Assembly (NCBI GenBank): GCA_017303455.1
Contig: JAFLBM010000004.1
Span: 62,001 to 126,000 of the forward strand
Length of the DNA: 64,000 bases
DNA from: Chitinophagales bacterium
GTDB taxonomy: Bacteria; Bacteroidota; Bacteroidia; Chitinophagales; Chitinophagaceae
Direction of reading: 5' to 3'
Both the position numbers and the translations under genes were made by a program. The notes under the pieces are model-generated. The model saw only the letters and a program-made list of their open reading frames with translations, made no database searches and was not told where the DNA came from. Positions 25,383 to 34,287 of the stretch are shown one piece after another (position 1 is the stretch's first letter; each line of letters opens with the position of its first letter).

Positions 25383-26879
25383 CTATTCAGCAGTCCATTT
25401 GCTCAATTCTTCCGCTATCTTCCGGTCATTGCTCAACCTGGGTACTTTATTCTGCCCGCCTAATTTACCGATTGATTTCATGTAATCAATAAACCCATTC
25501 TTCCTGACAGGCGTTATTTTTAATGGAGCAAGAATATTCCCGGTGATCAGGTCATCATAATAAACATTTTTGTCCCGGAGATTGCTGTCCAGTTTCAGGG
25601 CAAACTGGTCCAGGTCATGCGGCGTGTTTTCAAACTCAACGAACCACTCGTGGTATGATTTGCCCTCGGTACTACTAACGAACGGAGCCACTGTAAATTC
25701 TGTGATGTGCACATTTTCTTCCTGTGCGGCTTTCAGCATACTTTGTTCCACTTCTTCACCAATCACATGCTCGCCGAAAGCAGAGATAAAATGTTTCGTT
25801 CTTCCGGTTACCACCAGGCGATAGGGATCAGTGGAAAGGAATTTCACCGTATCTCCCAGGTTATACCCCCAAAGCCCGGCATTGCTGTTAATGATCAGGG
25901 CATAATTCTCTCCCACTTTCACATCCTTCAAAGAAAGCCGGGTTGGGTTTTCATTGAATATTTCAGCAGCCGGAACAAATTCAAAGAATATACCGCTGTC
26001 GGTATTTAACAAAAGTCCTTCCGCCTGTTGCGAATCCTGGAAAGCAAAAAAGCCTTCGCTGGCCGGGAAGAGTTCAATACAATCTATCTTTTTACCAATA
26101 CTCTCGTACAATTTTGCTTTATAAGGTTCAAAGTTCACCCCGCCCTGTACCATTACACTGAAGTTGGGAAACAGGTCGCTGATCTTTTTGCCACTTCGTT
26201 TCATCAGTTCATCAAAATACATCTGCATCCAGGGCGGAATACCGCTGATCAGCGTCATATCCTTATTGATCGTTTCATCAACGATCTTTTGCAGCTTGGT
26301 TTCCCAATCTTCTATACAATTTGTTTCGTAAGAAGGAAGTTGATTCGTTCGCAGGTATTTGGGTACATGATGGTTCACAATTCCACTTAACCGTCCTGTT
26401 GGAATACCTCCCACCCGTTCCAGTACCGGGGAACCTGACAGGAAAATCATTTTACCATTCGCAAAAAGTGTGTTCCCTGTTTCTGCCATATAACACAACA
26501 AGGCGTTACGGGCTGTATTGATATGATTGGGAATTGATTCCTTAGTGATCGGGATATACTTGGTACCACTGGTAGTGCCGCTGGTCTTGGCAAAATAGAT
26601 GGGCTTCCCTTTCCAGAGCACATTGTGCCGGCCTTCCTTGATCTTATCCACCCAGGGCCGCATTTGCTCATAATCCCGGACCGGGACAGCCTGCCTGAAC
26701 TCTTCATATGTATTTACCTTGTCAAACCCGGCGGCTTTGCCAAATTCGGTGGTCCGGCCGGTTTTAAGGAGGGATTTCAGGATATTTTCCTGGTCGGTCA
26801 CCGCTGTGACCATTCCTTTTCGGATACCTTTATATATATAGGAGGCGAAGGGCCTGGCTAAGAAAGACTTGATTTTCAT
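25383..26879 (-). CDS. GH3-family acyl-adenylating enzyme
   Basis: 498 residues from the ATG at 26879 (MKIKSFLARPFASYIYKG). The frame could open 25 codons earlier, but that stretch looks untranslated. The adenylate-forming P-loop is IYFAKTSGTTSGTKYIPIT, with ELFPASEGFFAFQD and YNLGDTVKFLSTDPYRLVVTGR further on, as in the GH3 superfamily of ANL-like ligases. In plants these join amino acids to auxin or jasmonate. The bacterial members are uncharacterised to my knowledge, so substrate and product are open. Confidence 0.88.
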   Translation of the reverse strand: MKIKSFLARPFASYIYKGIRKGMVTAVTDQENILKSLLKTGRTTEFGKAAGFDKVNTYEEFRQAVPVRDYEQMRPWVDKIKEGRHNVLWKGKPIYFAKTSGTTSGTKYIPITKESIPNHINTARNALLCYMAETGNTLFANGKMIFLSGSPVLERVGGIPTGRLSGIVNHHVPKYLRTNQLPSYETNCIEDWETKLQKIVDETINKDMTLISGIPPWMQMYFDELMKRSGKKISDLFPNFSVMVQGGVNFEPYKAKLYESIGKKIDCIELFPASEGFFAFQDSQQAEGLLLNTDSGIFFEFVPAAEIFNENPTRLSLKDVKVGENYALIINSNAGLWGYNLGDTVKFLSTDPYRLVVTGRTKHFISAFGEHVIGEEVEQSMLKAAQEENVHITEFTVAPFVSSTEGKSYHEWFVEFENTPHDLDQFALKLDSNLRDKNVYYDDLITGNILAPLKITPVRKNGFIDYMKSIGKLGGQNKVPRLSNDRKIAEELSKWTAE

Positions 26880-26973
26880 ACATTCTGCAATATCTGCCCG
26901 GAATGGCCTACAAATATAAAGGGTTGCCCCGGCAAAGAGGGTCATTTTATCCACATAAAACTTTGATATTCCG

Positions 26974-27004
26974 TTTGCCTTTACGATTTTTCCCCTTACC
27001 TTTG
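26974..27004 (+). promoter_or_regulatory. Promoter of rplU-rpmA (TTTG-N19-TACCTTTG)
   Basis: A TTTG -33 box at 26974-26977, 19 bases, then TACCTTTG at 26997-27004: both Bacteroidota promoter elements at the textbook spacing. Transcription would start about 10-15 bases before the rplU ATG at 27024. Confidence 0.75.
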
Positions 27005-27023
27005 CCGTCCTAATTTTAATAGT

Positions 27024-27323
27024 ATGATAGCCGTTGTAAAAGTAGCCGGACAGCAGTTCAAAGTAGAGAAAGATCAGACTTTGTATGTCCCTCGTCTTGA
27101 GGGCAATGCCGGAGATAAACTGGACCTCGAAGTTTTGCTCGCAGATGCTGATGGCAAGCTTTCAACAGGTTCTGACGTTAAAACAAAAGTAAAAGCTGAG
27201 ATCGTTGACCAGTTAAAAGGCGATACGGTTATTGCTTATAAGCAAAAAAGAAGAAAGGGCTTTCATAAAAAGAAAGGCCACCGTACAGCTTACACAAAAA
27301 TTAAAGTAACCAGCATAGCATAA
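27024..27323 (+). CDS. rplU: 50S ribosomal protein L21
   Basis: 99 residues, the normal length. It opens MIAVVKVAGQQFKVEKDQTL and has the conserved basic block YKQKRRKGFHKKKGHRTAYTKIKV at the C-terminus that contacts 23S rRNA. It is followed by rpmA, the usual pairing. Strong promoter signals lie directly upstream. Confidence 0.97.
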   Translation: MIAVVKVAGQQFKVEKDQTLYVPRLEGNAGDKLDLEVLLADADGKLSTGSDVKTKVKAEIVDQLKGDTVIAYKQKRRKGFHKKKGHRTAYTKIKVTSIA

Positions 27324-27332
27324 GTTTAGTCT

Positions 27333-27406
27333 GTAAGTTGATCAGTTAAAAGGTGAACAAGTCAACTTACGAACTTATCAACTAATAAACCTATCAACTA
27401 ATAAAC
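27333..27406 (+). repeat. Hairpin and 15-base direct repeats between rplU and rpmA
   Basis: The intergenic leader holds an inverted repeat GTAAGTTGA (27333-27341) / TCAACTTAC (27362-27370), 9 bp with a 20-base loop. Two perfect copies of TATCAACTAATAAAC follow (27376-27390 and 27392-27406), in 16-base register and ending 9 bases before the rpmA ATG. The copies share the TCAACT core with the hairpin arm. Two copies are too few for a CRISPR. They may be slippage products or a translational control site. Confidence 0.6.
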
Positions 27407-27415
27407 TTTTAAAAG

Positions 27416-27676
27416 ATGGCACATAAGAAAGGTGAAGGTAGTGTAAAGAACGGCCGCGACTCGCAAAGCAAACGTCTTGGTGTAAAGATCTTCGGTGGTC
27501 AGCCAGCAGTTGCCGGTAACATTATCCTTCGTCAGCGTGGTACAGTTTATCATCCTGGTAAGAATGTTGGTCTTGGAAAAGACTTCACCATTTTTGCTAT
27601 GCATGATGGTATTGTTGAATTCCGTAAAGGAAGAAACGATAAAACTGTAGTATCAGTTAACGTAGCAGAAGCTTAA
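27416..27676 (+). CDS. rpmA: 50S ribosomal protein L27
   Basis: 86 residues. The start [23 protein letters not shown] and the [10 protein letters not shown] and [16 protein letters not shown] segments are diagnostic. The N-terminal tail begins directly with AHKK, so there is no cleavable extension of the Firmicutes type. Its tail reaches the peptidyl-transferase centre. It lies 92 bases behind rplU, with the repeats described above in between. Confidence 0.97.
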   Translation: MAHKKGEGSVKNGRDSQSKRLGVKIFGGQPAVAGNIILRQRGTVYHPGKNVGLGKDFTIFAMHDGIVEFRKGRNDKTVVSVNVAEA

Positions 27677-27713
27677 TGCAATTCTCCCGGTTGCCAATTT
27701 TGTGGAAAAAAAA

Positions 27714-27744
27714 TTTGGGTAGTATAAAATAATTATTATTTTTA
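27714..27744 (+). promoter_or_regulatory. Promoter of the Lys/Ala-rich peptide gene (TTTG-N19-TATTTTTA)
   Basis: TTTG at 27714-27717, 19 bases, then TATTTTTA at 27737-27744, one base off the TAnnTTTG consensus. The predicted start of transcription is about 35 bases before the ATG at 27786. The 32-codon gene therefore has its own promoter and its own terminator. Confidence 0.65.
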
Positions 27745-27785
27745 CTAACGATAACCCATTTTACTAAACATTAAATTCAACAAAA

Positions 27786-27884
27786 ATGGCAACAAAGAAA
27801 AAAGCTGCTAAAAAAGCTGCTCCTAAAAAGAAAGCTGCTCCAAAGAAAAAAGCTGCTAAGAAGAAAGCTGCTAAGAAGAAATAA
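27786..27884 (+). CDS. Lys/Ala-rich histone H1-tail-like peptide (32 aa)
   Basis: 32 residues made only of Met, Thr, Ala, Lys and Pro. After MAT it is built from KKKAA and PKKKAA units, giving a very strong positive charge and no hydrophobic core. This resembles the C-terminal tails of eukaryotic H1 and of bacterial H1-like proteins, which bind DNA without folding. It stands alone between a good promoter and a strong terminator, which argues that it is a true gene. It could also be an RNA- or ribosome-binding peptide, given the rpmA neighbour. Confidence 0.75.
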   Translation: MATKKKAAKKAAPKKKAAPKKKAAKKKAAKKK

Positions 27885-27910
27885 GTTAAGTGTAAAACAA
27901 CTTATAACAG

Positions 27911-27938
27911 AAGTCCCGGTTCAACCGGGACTTTTTTT
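27911..27938 (+). terminator. Rho-independent terminator after the Lys/Ala-rich gene
   Basis: AAGTCCCGGT (27911-27920), loop TCA, ACCGGGACTT (27924-27933), then a continuing T run to 27938. It is a perfect 10-bp stem and ends the transcript 27 bases after the stop codon. Confidence 0.92.
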
Positions 27939-28065
27939 ATTTTATGCCCTCTCAAAAAAATAAAACCTTTGTAACCCGCTACTGACAAGGGTTTCCACCG
28001 ATACTTAAAAAAGAGAATCCGGGACACTTGTTATTATTCATTGATCATTTATTTAAATTGCAGGT

Positions 28066-29748
28066 ATGGATAATGCTGCTATTGCCGATAATTTTTCACT
28101 GCTCGCCAAGCTCATGGATATTCATGGTGAAAATTCTTTTAAGACAAAAACATACTCCATTGCGGCTTATAACATTGAAAAAATGCCGGTCAGCCTGGCT
28201 GAAACGCCAAGAGAAAAATTGTTCGGAATTAAAGGAATTGGCGAAAGTGTCGGCAAAAAAGTGGTCGAATTGCTCGATTCGGGCAGTTTGCAGGTATTGA
28301 CAGAATATATTTCTTCCACCCCTCCCGGTGTGATTGAGATGCTCAACATCAAAGGTATTGGTCCTAAAAAGATACATACGATCTGGAAAGAGATGGGTAT
28401 TGAATCAATTGGTGAATTATTATATGCCTGTAATGAAAACAGGCTGACCTTATTCAAAGGATTTGGTGCGAAGACACAGCAAAACGTTATTGAAGCCATC
28501 GAATTTTATTTGCAGAACCAGGGACATTTCCTGTTTGCCCAGTTGGAAGAAGTATTCCCGCAGGTGGAAGGTTATTTGAAGAAAATATTCTCCCCGGATA
28601 CAGTAAGAGCAACCGGTGCTTATCGCCGCCATGAACTGACGATCGAAGAATTGGAGTTTGTTGTACTTGAACCACTGGATATGATCAAACCAAAATTCCA
28701 GACAGCACAGCCCCCGGAATTACTGGAAGAAAATGATACCAGTATCCTGTATAAACTGAAGAATGGTTTAAAACTCCGCCTGTATCATGGAAGCAGCAAC
28801 AGGGCAGAACAATTATTCCGTACCACAGGGAGCCCCGCATTCATGGAGGCATTTAATAAAACATTCCCAAAACTCAGTTTTTCAGGTACTGAGACAGAAA
28901 ATGATGAGATCGTTTTTGAAAAAGCCGGGATACCCTTTATCCCGCCCTTTCTGAGGGAATCGGCTGTCATTATTGAGCAGGCAAAAAAGAAGACCTTGCC
29001 GGAACTGATACAGCCGGAAGATGTAAAAGGGTTGATCCACTCCCACAGCAACTGGAGCGACGGTGCCAATACCATTGAAGAAATGGCCCTGGAACTGATA
29101 AAAAGAGGATTTGAATACCTGGTTATATCCGATCACTCCAAAGCGGCGGCTTATGCCAACGGGTTAACGGAGGAGCGGATCAGGGAACAGCATCGCTATA
29201 TAGACGAATTGAACAATAAACTGGCTCCTTTCAAAATATTCAAGAGCATTGAGTGTGATATACTGAACGACGGCAGCCTGGATTACAGCAATGACATACT
29301 CGCCACATTCGACCTTGTTATTGCCTCTGTCCACAGCAACCTGAAGATGAATGAAGAGAAGGCGATGATGCGGGTGCTGAAAGCGATTGAGAATCCCTAC
29401 ACAACCATTCTGGGACATATGACGGGCCGGTTATTATTAAGCCGCAATGGTTACCCGCTGGATCATAAGAAGATCATTGACGCCTGTGCAGCGAATAATG
29501 TGGTAATTGAACTGAATGCCCACCCCCGCCGGTTGGATATTGACTGGAAATGGATACCCTATGCCCTGGAAAAGAAGGTGCTGATCTCCATTAATCCTGA
29601 TGCGCATGCTTTGGAAGGATTTGACGATATCAAATATGGTGTATTAGCAGCACAAAAGGGAGGGTTGACAAAGGAGATGAATTTGAGTAGTTTTTCATTG
29701 ACCAATTTTGAAAACTATATCAATATGAGTGGTAAAAAAATAAAATGA
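28066..29748 (+). CDS. PolX-family protein with degenerate polymerase site and intact PHP domain
   Basis: 560 residues in PolX order: 8-kDa-like and helix-hairpin-helix region (GIKGIGESVGKKVVELL, NIKGIGPKKIHTIW), a nucleotidyltransferase-like middle, and a C-terminal PHP domain from about residue 322. The PHP ligands all appear present: HSHSNWSDG, VISDHSKA, SIECDIL, ASVHSN, LGHMTG, NAHPRR and NPDAHALEG. In the middle, bacterial PolX has GSLRR..ETVKDLDF with two catalytic Asp; here it reads GAYRRHELTIEELEF (near residue 193), so both are Glu. The third Asp region reads GLKLRLYHG. It is probably a nuclease or phosphoesterase rather than a polymerase. Confidence 0.85.
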   Translation: MDNAAIADNFSLLAKLMDIHGENSFKTKTYSIAAYNIEKMPVSLAETPREKLFGIKGIGESVGKKVVELLDSGSLQVLTEYISSTPPGVIEMLNIKGIGPKKIHTIWKEMGIESIGELLYACNENRLTLFKGFGAKTQQNVIEAIEFYLQNQGHFLFAQLEEVFPQVEGYLKKIFSPDTVRATGAYRRHELTIEELEFVVLEPLDMIKPKFQTAQPPELLEENDTSILYKLKNGLKLRLYHGSSNRAEQLFRTTGSPAFMEAFNKTFPKLSFSGTETENDEIVFEKAGIPFIPPFLRESAVIIEQAKKKTLPELIQPEDVKGLIHSHSNWSDGANTIEEMALELIKRGFEYLVISDHSKAAAYANGLTEERIREQHRYIDELNNKLAPFKIFKSIECDILNDGSLDYSNDILATFDLVIASVHSNLKMNEEKAMMRVLKAIENPYTTILGHMTGRLLLSRNGYPLDHKKIIDACAANNVVIELNAHPRRLDIDWKWIPYALEKKVLISINPDAHALEGFDDIKYGVLAAQKGGLTKEMNLSSFSLTNFENYINMSGKKIK

Positions 29749-29750
29749 GA

Positions 29751-32700
29751 TCATTCAATCACCGGCAACTCCACATGAAACGTTGTTCCTCTCCCTTGCT
29801 CCGTTTCAAACCATATTTTTCCCTGTGCCTGTTCCACTATTCCTTTACACATGGCCAATCCCAAACCGGTACCTGAAGATTTCGTAGTAAAATTGGGAAC
29901 AAATATCCTTGATTGCATTTCTGCTGCAATGCCTTCGCCATTATCCTTTATGCTCACCCTGATCACTTCACCCCGCAGTTCTTCCTTCACTTCGATTTTA
30001 CAAATGCTGTTACCATTGCAGGCCTCCACCGCATTTGCAAACAAGTTGGTGAACAAACGGTTCATTTGTGTTTTGTCTGCTTCGATCATCACCTGTTTAT
30101 TGACAGGGCTCCAGTCAAACTGAACTCTCTCATCTGCCTGGTACAACTCCTTTAAGGAAGCCAGGACATCGTGCAAATCAAAACGGGTAATACTGGTGGT
30201 ACCGATATTGGCGAACTGGGAAAAATCAGCCGCGATCTTAGAAAGGTGATCAATCTGCTCCACCAGAGTGTTCGCCACATTTGCTGAAAGCTCTTTTACA
30301 TTCGGCAGGTTATTATCAATGGCTTTTTGCAGGTACTGGATACTCAGTTTCATCGGTGTCAGCGGGTTTTTGATCTCATGCGCCACCTGTCTTGCCATTT
30401 CCCGCCAGGCTCCCTCCCGTTCACTTTTTGCAAGAGCCGCCGCACTATTCTCCAACTTGCCCACCATCTTATTGTATTCCTTCACCAGTTCACCAATTTC
30501 ATCTTCCCGGTTCCAACTGATCTCCTCGTTAAGTTTACCCAGGTTCACTTCCCGCATTTTATCACTGATCAGTGAGAAAGACCGGGTGATCCTGTTGGTA
30601 ATGAATAAGGCGATAAGTCCTGCAACCAGGAAAATAAACGCATTCAGGTTGATGAGTGTTACCAGGAAATTGGATATCTCCTGCTTCAGCTCCTGTTGAG
30701 AAGTAAAGTAAGGAATATTGACATAGGCATAGGCATTCCCATCCTCATTCCGTACAGGAGCATAGATACTTTGGTAAGAAAGATTACCGATATTTTCTTT
30801 TTGCGTATGTTGCACCTGGCGTAACCTGTTGATATAATAATAGGCCTGCGGATCGATCTTCCTGCTCAATACGCCCCTTGTATAAACATTGGGTTCTGAA
30901 GTCACATACAGGTCACCCCCAAGATCATATACGTTCACACTGACCCCATGTATCTCGGATACATCACTTACTAATTTTTGCAGGTTAAACCCTGACACCG
31001 TATCATATAATTTCAACACATCATCAAACGTACTGTGATTGGCCAGTTCCTTCTGCATCTCCCCTACCATAATCCCCATGGTACGGCTGAGCTTATCATT
31101 ATTGCTCCGTTCATACCGGCTGATAAAAAAGGAAATGGTGGACGCACCGATCACCAGGAAAGAAAAGAAGCTGACGAAAATAAAGGTACTGTGCACCTGT
31201 GAACGGATATTAAACTGGAAAGCTTTCTTAAAACTCTGCCGGCTGACAAGCGTACGCAGTAACAGGGAAATGAACTGCACAACGGAAACGAGGAACAAGA
31301 AAGAACAGAAAATATAAGAGAACAATGTTATCGTTTCAATAGCTGTATCTCTTTTGCGGGCAATCACCACCACTTTGTTTTTCCCGGCCCTGTACCACAA
31401 TTCAATATTATCGCCATTCACCTTCCGGGTAAACTCTTCGTTAGGCACCTGTTCATCCGATATCCTGGTGGCAAAAGGATATTTATTCACCGGCGATACC
31501 AGCCTGTTATCAATATAAACAGCATATGAATACATCGGTGAATTCTCCAGGTCATTCTGTTTGAATTTTTTGAACAGCTCAGGAAACAGTGCATCACTGC
31601 TGAATTTTTTGGGGTTCGAAAGGATAAAAACATATCCTTCTTTGTTCCCGGAGGTATCCAGGACTTCTTTCCGGGTTATATAGATGAACTTATCAAATGA
31701 GGTTTCGTAGTAATAAAGGTCAGGCGTTGTTGTTTCTTTGGCCTGCACCTGCAACAAGGTGGAAAGATCATCAAATGAGATCGGGTCATCATTGTTGACA
31801 GGTTTGCCTGTTTTATCGAAGACATATAACCGGGTATCAAATTTATTCAGGTAACCGCTGTAGTTAACGGTCAGGATACTGTCCCGTATTCTCTTATTAT
31901 CCATAGAATCCAGGAACCTGCTGAAATTGGCAGTTAAAAAATCCCTATCCAGGTATTGCAGGGCAATGTTCAGCAATCGTTCACTGGAAGGATCTGTTTG
32001 TACCGCCTGCTTTTCTGCAAAACTCTTTCTCCTTTCCCATTCTGCCTTCTTATTTTCTGTGAGCATGATCGCTGCAATGGAAACAGAAAAAATAAATATC
32101 CAGAATAAAATTCCGGCGATATTGATCCGCATCCGGTTAAAGATCATCCCCTGCTTATGCACCAGCCAGGTATAAACCAGCAACCAGGCCAGCACCGGCA
32201 GATAAAATAATACCAGCAGGTTGCCTGATTGAAAGGTCAGGTAGATCAATCCGCCAACAGCAATACCAAAATAAACAGCGATAGAATACCCTTCAGTCAA
32301 AGGGAAGATGAGCCGGAATAATAATTGTGTAAAATAATAATAGGCCAGCGAAAGACAGGCAAGTACCACAAACCCGAAAATGGTGTATTGGTTCAGGCTG
32401 AAAAAATCGGTTACATCAAACGAAATTCTCGAGTCGGCCACCATACTACGGATAACAGTGGCTAATGTAAAAGTAGAAAGTAATAATAAAACAAGGGCTG
32501 CAACAGCACTTACCCATTGGAGTGCTTTCGGAAATTTTTCCGCCGGTTTGTCGATATGACGGAGCTTTGCCCAGGCAAATAAAACGATCCAGCAGAATAG
32601 TATCGCATTGATCAGCAAATCGCCTAATGACCGTTGCACAATATTGGACCCGTATATGGCAGGATCAAATAATTCAAACTGCCGCAGGTTTAACCAGGAA

Positions 32701-33509
32701 GGATACTGGTAGGAAAGAATCCTCAATACGATGATGATGACAGACAACAATCCTATACCTCTCCACGGTCCCCATCTTGCGGCTATACTTTCGGCCAAAA
32801 AATACAGGAACATGAATAAAGAAAGCAGGGTAAAGAATTTTAAAAAAATGGTCAGCTTACTGTTATAAGGAACAGCACCGGTATATTTTTTCTCTACATG
32901 AAATAATACCTGTCCTTCGCCCGACCGGACCGGGAAATCTGTTACGGCTGTACTGATAAATATCCTTTTTTCTGCTGTTACCGAAAAAGGAAATTTCCGG
33001 GGCAGGTAATCCGTTTCAATAAAATATTCCGACCGTACCGGGATCATAGCGAAAGCGATGACCCCCGTTTCCAGTGAAGGCAGTAGTATTGTTCGCTTGA
33101 TGATCACATAATACCCGTTCGCCAGTTGCCGGAAAAATTCACCATCGGGCATTTGAAAAGATTCCGGCGGCGGTACCGCCTGCTGATCGCTCCAGAATTT
33201 CATCTGGATATTTCCAAACTCATTGGCGGTATAGAGAAAGGAGCTATAAGGTTTAGACGCCAGTGCCGAGAATTGTTCTATTGACTCTGTTTCTTTCACC
33301 AGCTTTGCGATCAGGGCAGTGTCGCCCAGGAAAGCCGCAAAATCTTTCTCCTGTTTGGCGATATATTGCTCAGCCAGTTTTACTTCCCTGTTTAATAAAG
33401 ACCGGTTGGTATAAAGTTTATTAAAAGAGAAAGAAAGGACGAACAACACAACCGCTATAAACAGCCAGCTGTATTTACTAAAGAAGATATTTTTCAGGCG
33501 AAGCTTCAC
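29751..33509 (-). CDS. NtrY-like membrane sensor histidine kinase
   Basis: 1252 residues from a GTG at 33509 that overlaps the mazG stop (GTGA). A first helix near residues 13-30 is followed by an extracytoplasmic domain and then about seven further membrane helices between residues 215 and 480. A second long periplasmic sensor lies at roughly 500-720, and a last helix near 930 leads to a HAMP domain (ITNRITRSFSLISDKMREV). The kinase core has AREMARQVAHEIKNPLTPMKL with the phospho-His near residue 1044, and ATPase boxes NLFANAVEAC, DNGEGI and TGLGLAM. No partner regulator is adjacent. Confidence 0.88.
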   Translation of the reverse strand: MKLRLKNIFFSKYSWLFIAVVLFVLSFSFNKLYTNRSLLNREVKLAEQYIAKQEKDFAAFLGDTALIAKLVKETESIEQFSALASKPYSSFLYTANEFGNIQMKFWSDQQAVPPPESFQMPDGEFFRQLANGYYVIIKRTILLPSLETGVIAFAMIPVRSEYFIETDYLPRKFPFSVTAEKRIFISTAVTDFPVRSGEGQVLFHVEKKYTGAVPYNSKLTIFLKFFTLLSLFMFLYFLAESIAARWGPWRGIGLLSVIIIVLRILSYQYPSWLNLRQFELFDPAIYGSNIVQRSLGDLLINAILFCWIVLFAWAKLRHIDKPAEKFPKALQWVSAVAALVLLLLSTFTLATVIRSMVADSRISFDVTDFFSLNQYTIFGFVVLACLSLAYYYFTQLLFRLIFPLTEGYSIAVYFGIAVGGLIYLTFQSGNLLVLFYLPVLAWLLVYTWLVHKQGMIFNRMRINIAGILFWIFIFSVSIAAIMLTENKKAEWERRKSFAEKQAVQTDPSSERLLNIALQYLDRDFLTANFSRFLDSMDNKRIRDSILTVNYSGYLNKFDTRLYVFDKTGKPVNNDDPISFDDLSTLLQVQAKETTTPDLYYYETSFDKFIYITRKEVLDTSGNKEGYVFILSNPKKFSSDALFPELFKKFKQNDLENSPMYSYAVYIDNRLVSPVNKYPFATRISDEQVPNEEFTRKVNGDNIELWYRAGKNKVVVIARKRDTAIETITLFSYIFCSFLFLVSVVQFISLLLRTLVSRQSFKKAFQFNIRSQVHSTFIFVSFFSFLVIGASTISFFISRYERSNNDKLSRTMGIMVGEMQKELANHSTFDDVLKLYDTVSGFNLQKLVSDVSEIHGVSVNVYDLGGDLYVTSEPNVYTRGVLSRKIDPQAYYYINRLRQVQHTQKENIGNLSYQSIYAPVRNEDGNAYAYVNIPYFTSQQELKQEISNFLVTLINLNAFIFLVAGLIALFITNRITRSFSLISDKMREVNLGKLNEEISWNREDEIGELVKEYNKMVGKLENSAAALAKSEREGAWREMARQVAHEIKNPLTPMKLSIQYLQKAIDNNLPNVKELSANVANTLVEQIDHLSKIAADFSQFANIGTTSITRFDLHDVLASLKELYQADERVQFDWSPVNKQVMIEADKTQMNRLFTNLFANAVEACNGNSICKIEVKEELRGEVIRVSIKDNGEGIAAEMQSRIFVPNFTTKSSGTGLGLAMCKGIVEQAQGKIWFETEQGRGTTFHVELPVIE

Positions 33510-34282
33510 TGCTCCCGTTGCTGTTTGATGGTATTCCAGATGGCATCCATTTCCTGCAGGCTCATTTGATGTAATTGTTTTCCGTTGTTCATGGCTTGCT
33601 GTTCCATCCGGGTAAACCGGTGGATGAATTTCTTATTGGTTCGTTCCAGTGCATTTTCGGCATCCACCTGCAAAAACCGTGCATAATTGATCAAAGAGAA
33701 AACAAGGTCGCCAAATTCCTCTTCTATTTTATCCTGCCTGGCAGTTCCTATCGCTTCTTTCAGCTCCTGCATTTCCTCTTCCACTTTATCCCAAACCTGC
33801 TCTTTATTGTCCCATTCAAAGCCCACCTGTTTGGCCTTTTCCTGTAACCGCATGGCTTTTACTGTTGCCGGCAACGAGGCAGGCACACCACCTAAAACTG
33901 ACATCTTCCCTTCTTTCAGTTTCAGTTTTTCCCAGTTTCGTTTTACATCTTCCTCATCATTCACTTTTACATCCCCGTAGATATGCGGGTGACGGCTGAC
34001 CAGTTTTTCAGAAATACCATTGATCACTTCCACCAGTTCAAACTGCTTTTGTTCACTGCCGATCTTTGCATAGAAAACAATATGCAGTAAAAGATCGCCT
34101 AATTCTTCTTTGATCCCTTTCCAGTCTTCTTCGGTAATTGCATCTGCCAGTTCATAGGTTTCCTCAATGGTCATCTGGCGAAGCGACTGAACCGTTTGTT
34201 TTCTGTCCCAGGGACATTTCTCCCGTAAATCATCCATGATCTTGATTAACCTTGAAAATGCCTGTAATGTATCAGCATGCAT
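33506..34282 (-). CDS. mazG: Nucleoside triphosphate pyrophosphohydrolase MazG
   Basis: 258 residues with two MazG repeats. The first has CPWDRKQTVQSLRQMTIEETYELADAI and EELGDLLLHIVFYAKI, with the EExxE and ExxD Mg-binding sites. The second has WDKVEEEMQELKEAIGT and EEFGDLVFSLINYARF. It hydrolyses NTPs, cleaning the pool and probably damping stringent signalling. It overlaps the downstream kinase by four bases and follows the DUF3667 gene by five, so the three may share a transcript. Confidence 0.94.
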   Translation of the reverse strand: MHADTLQAFSRLIKIMDDLREKCPWDRKQTVQSLRQMTIEETYELADAITEEDWKGIKEELGDLLLHIVFYAKIGSEQKQFELVEVINGISEKLVSRHPHIYGDVKVNDEEDVKRNWEKLKLKEGKMSVLGGVPASLPATVKAMRLQEKAKQVGFEWDNKEQVWDKVEEEMQELKEAIGTARQDKIEEEFGDLVFSLINYARFLQVDAENALERTNKKFIHRFTRMEQQAMNNGKQLHQMSLQEMDAIWNTIKQQREQ

Positions 34283-34287
34283 AATTT

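Noticed and set aside
27376..27406. CRISPR-like repeats before rpmA
   Set aside because: Only two 15-base copies with a 1-base gap, no spacers and no cas genes.
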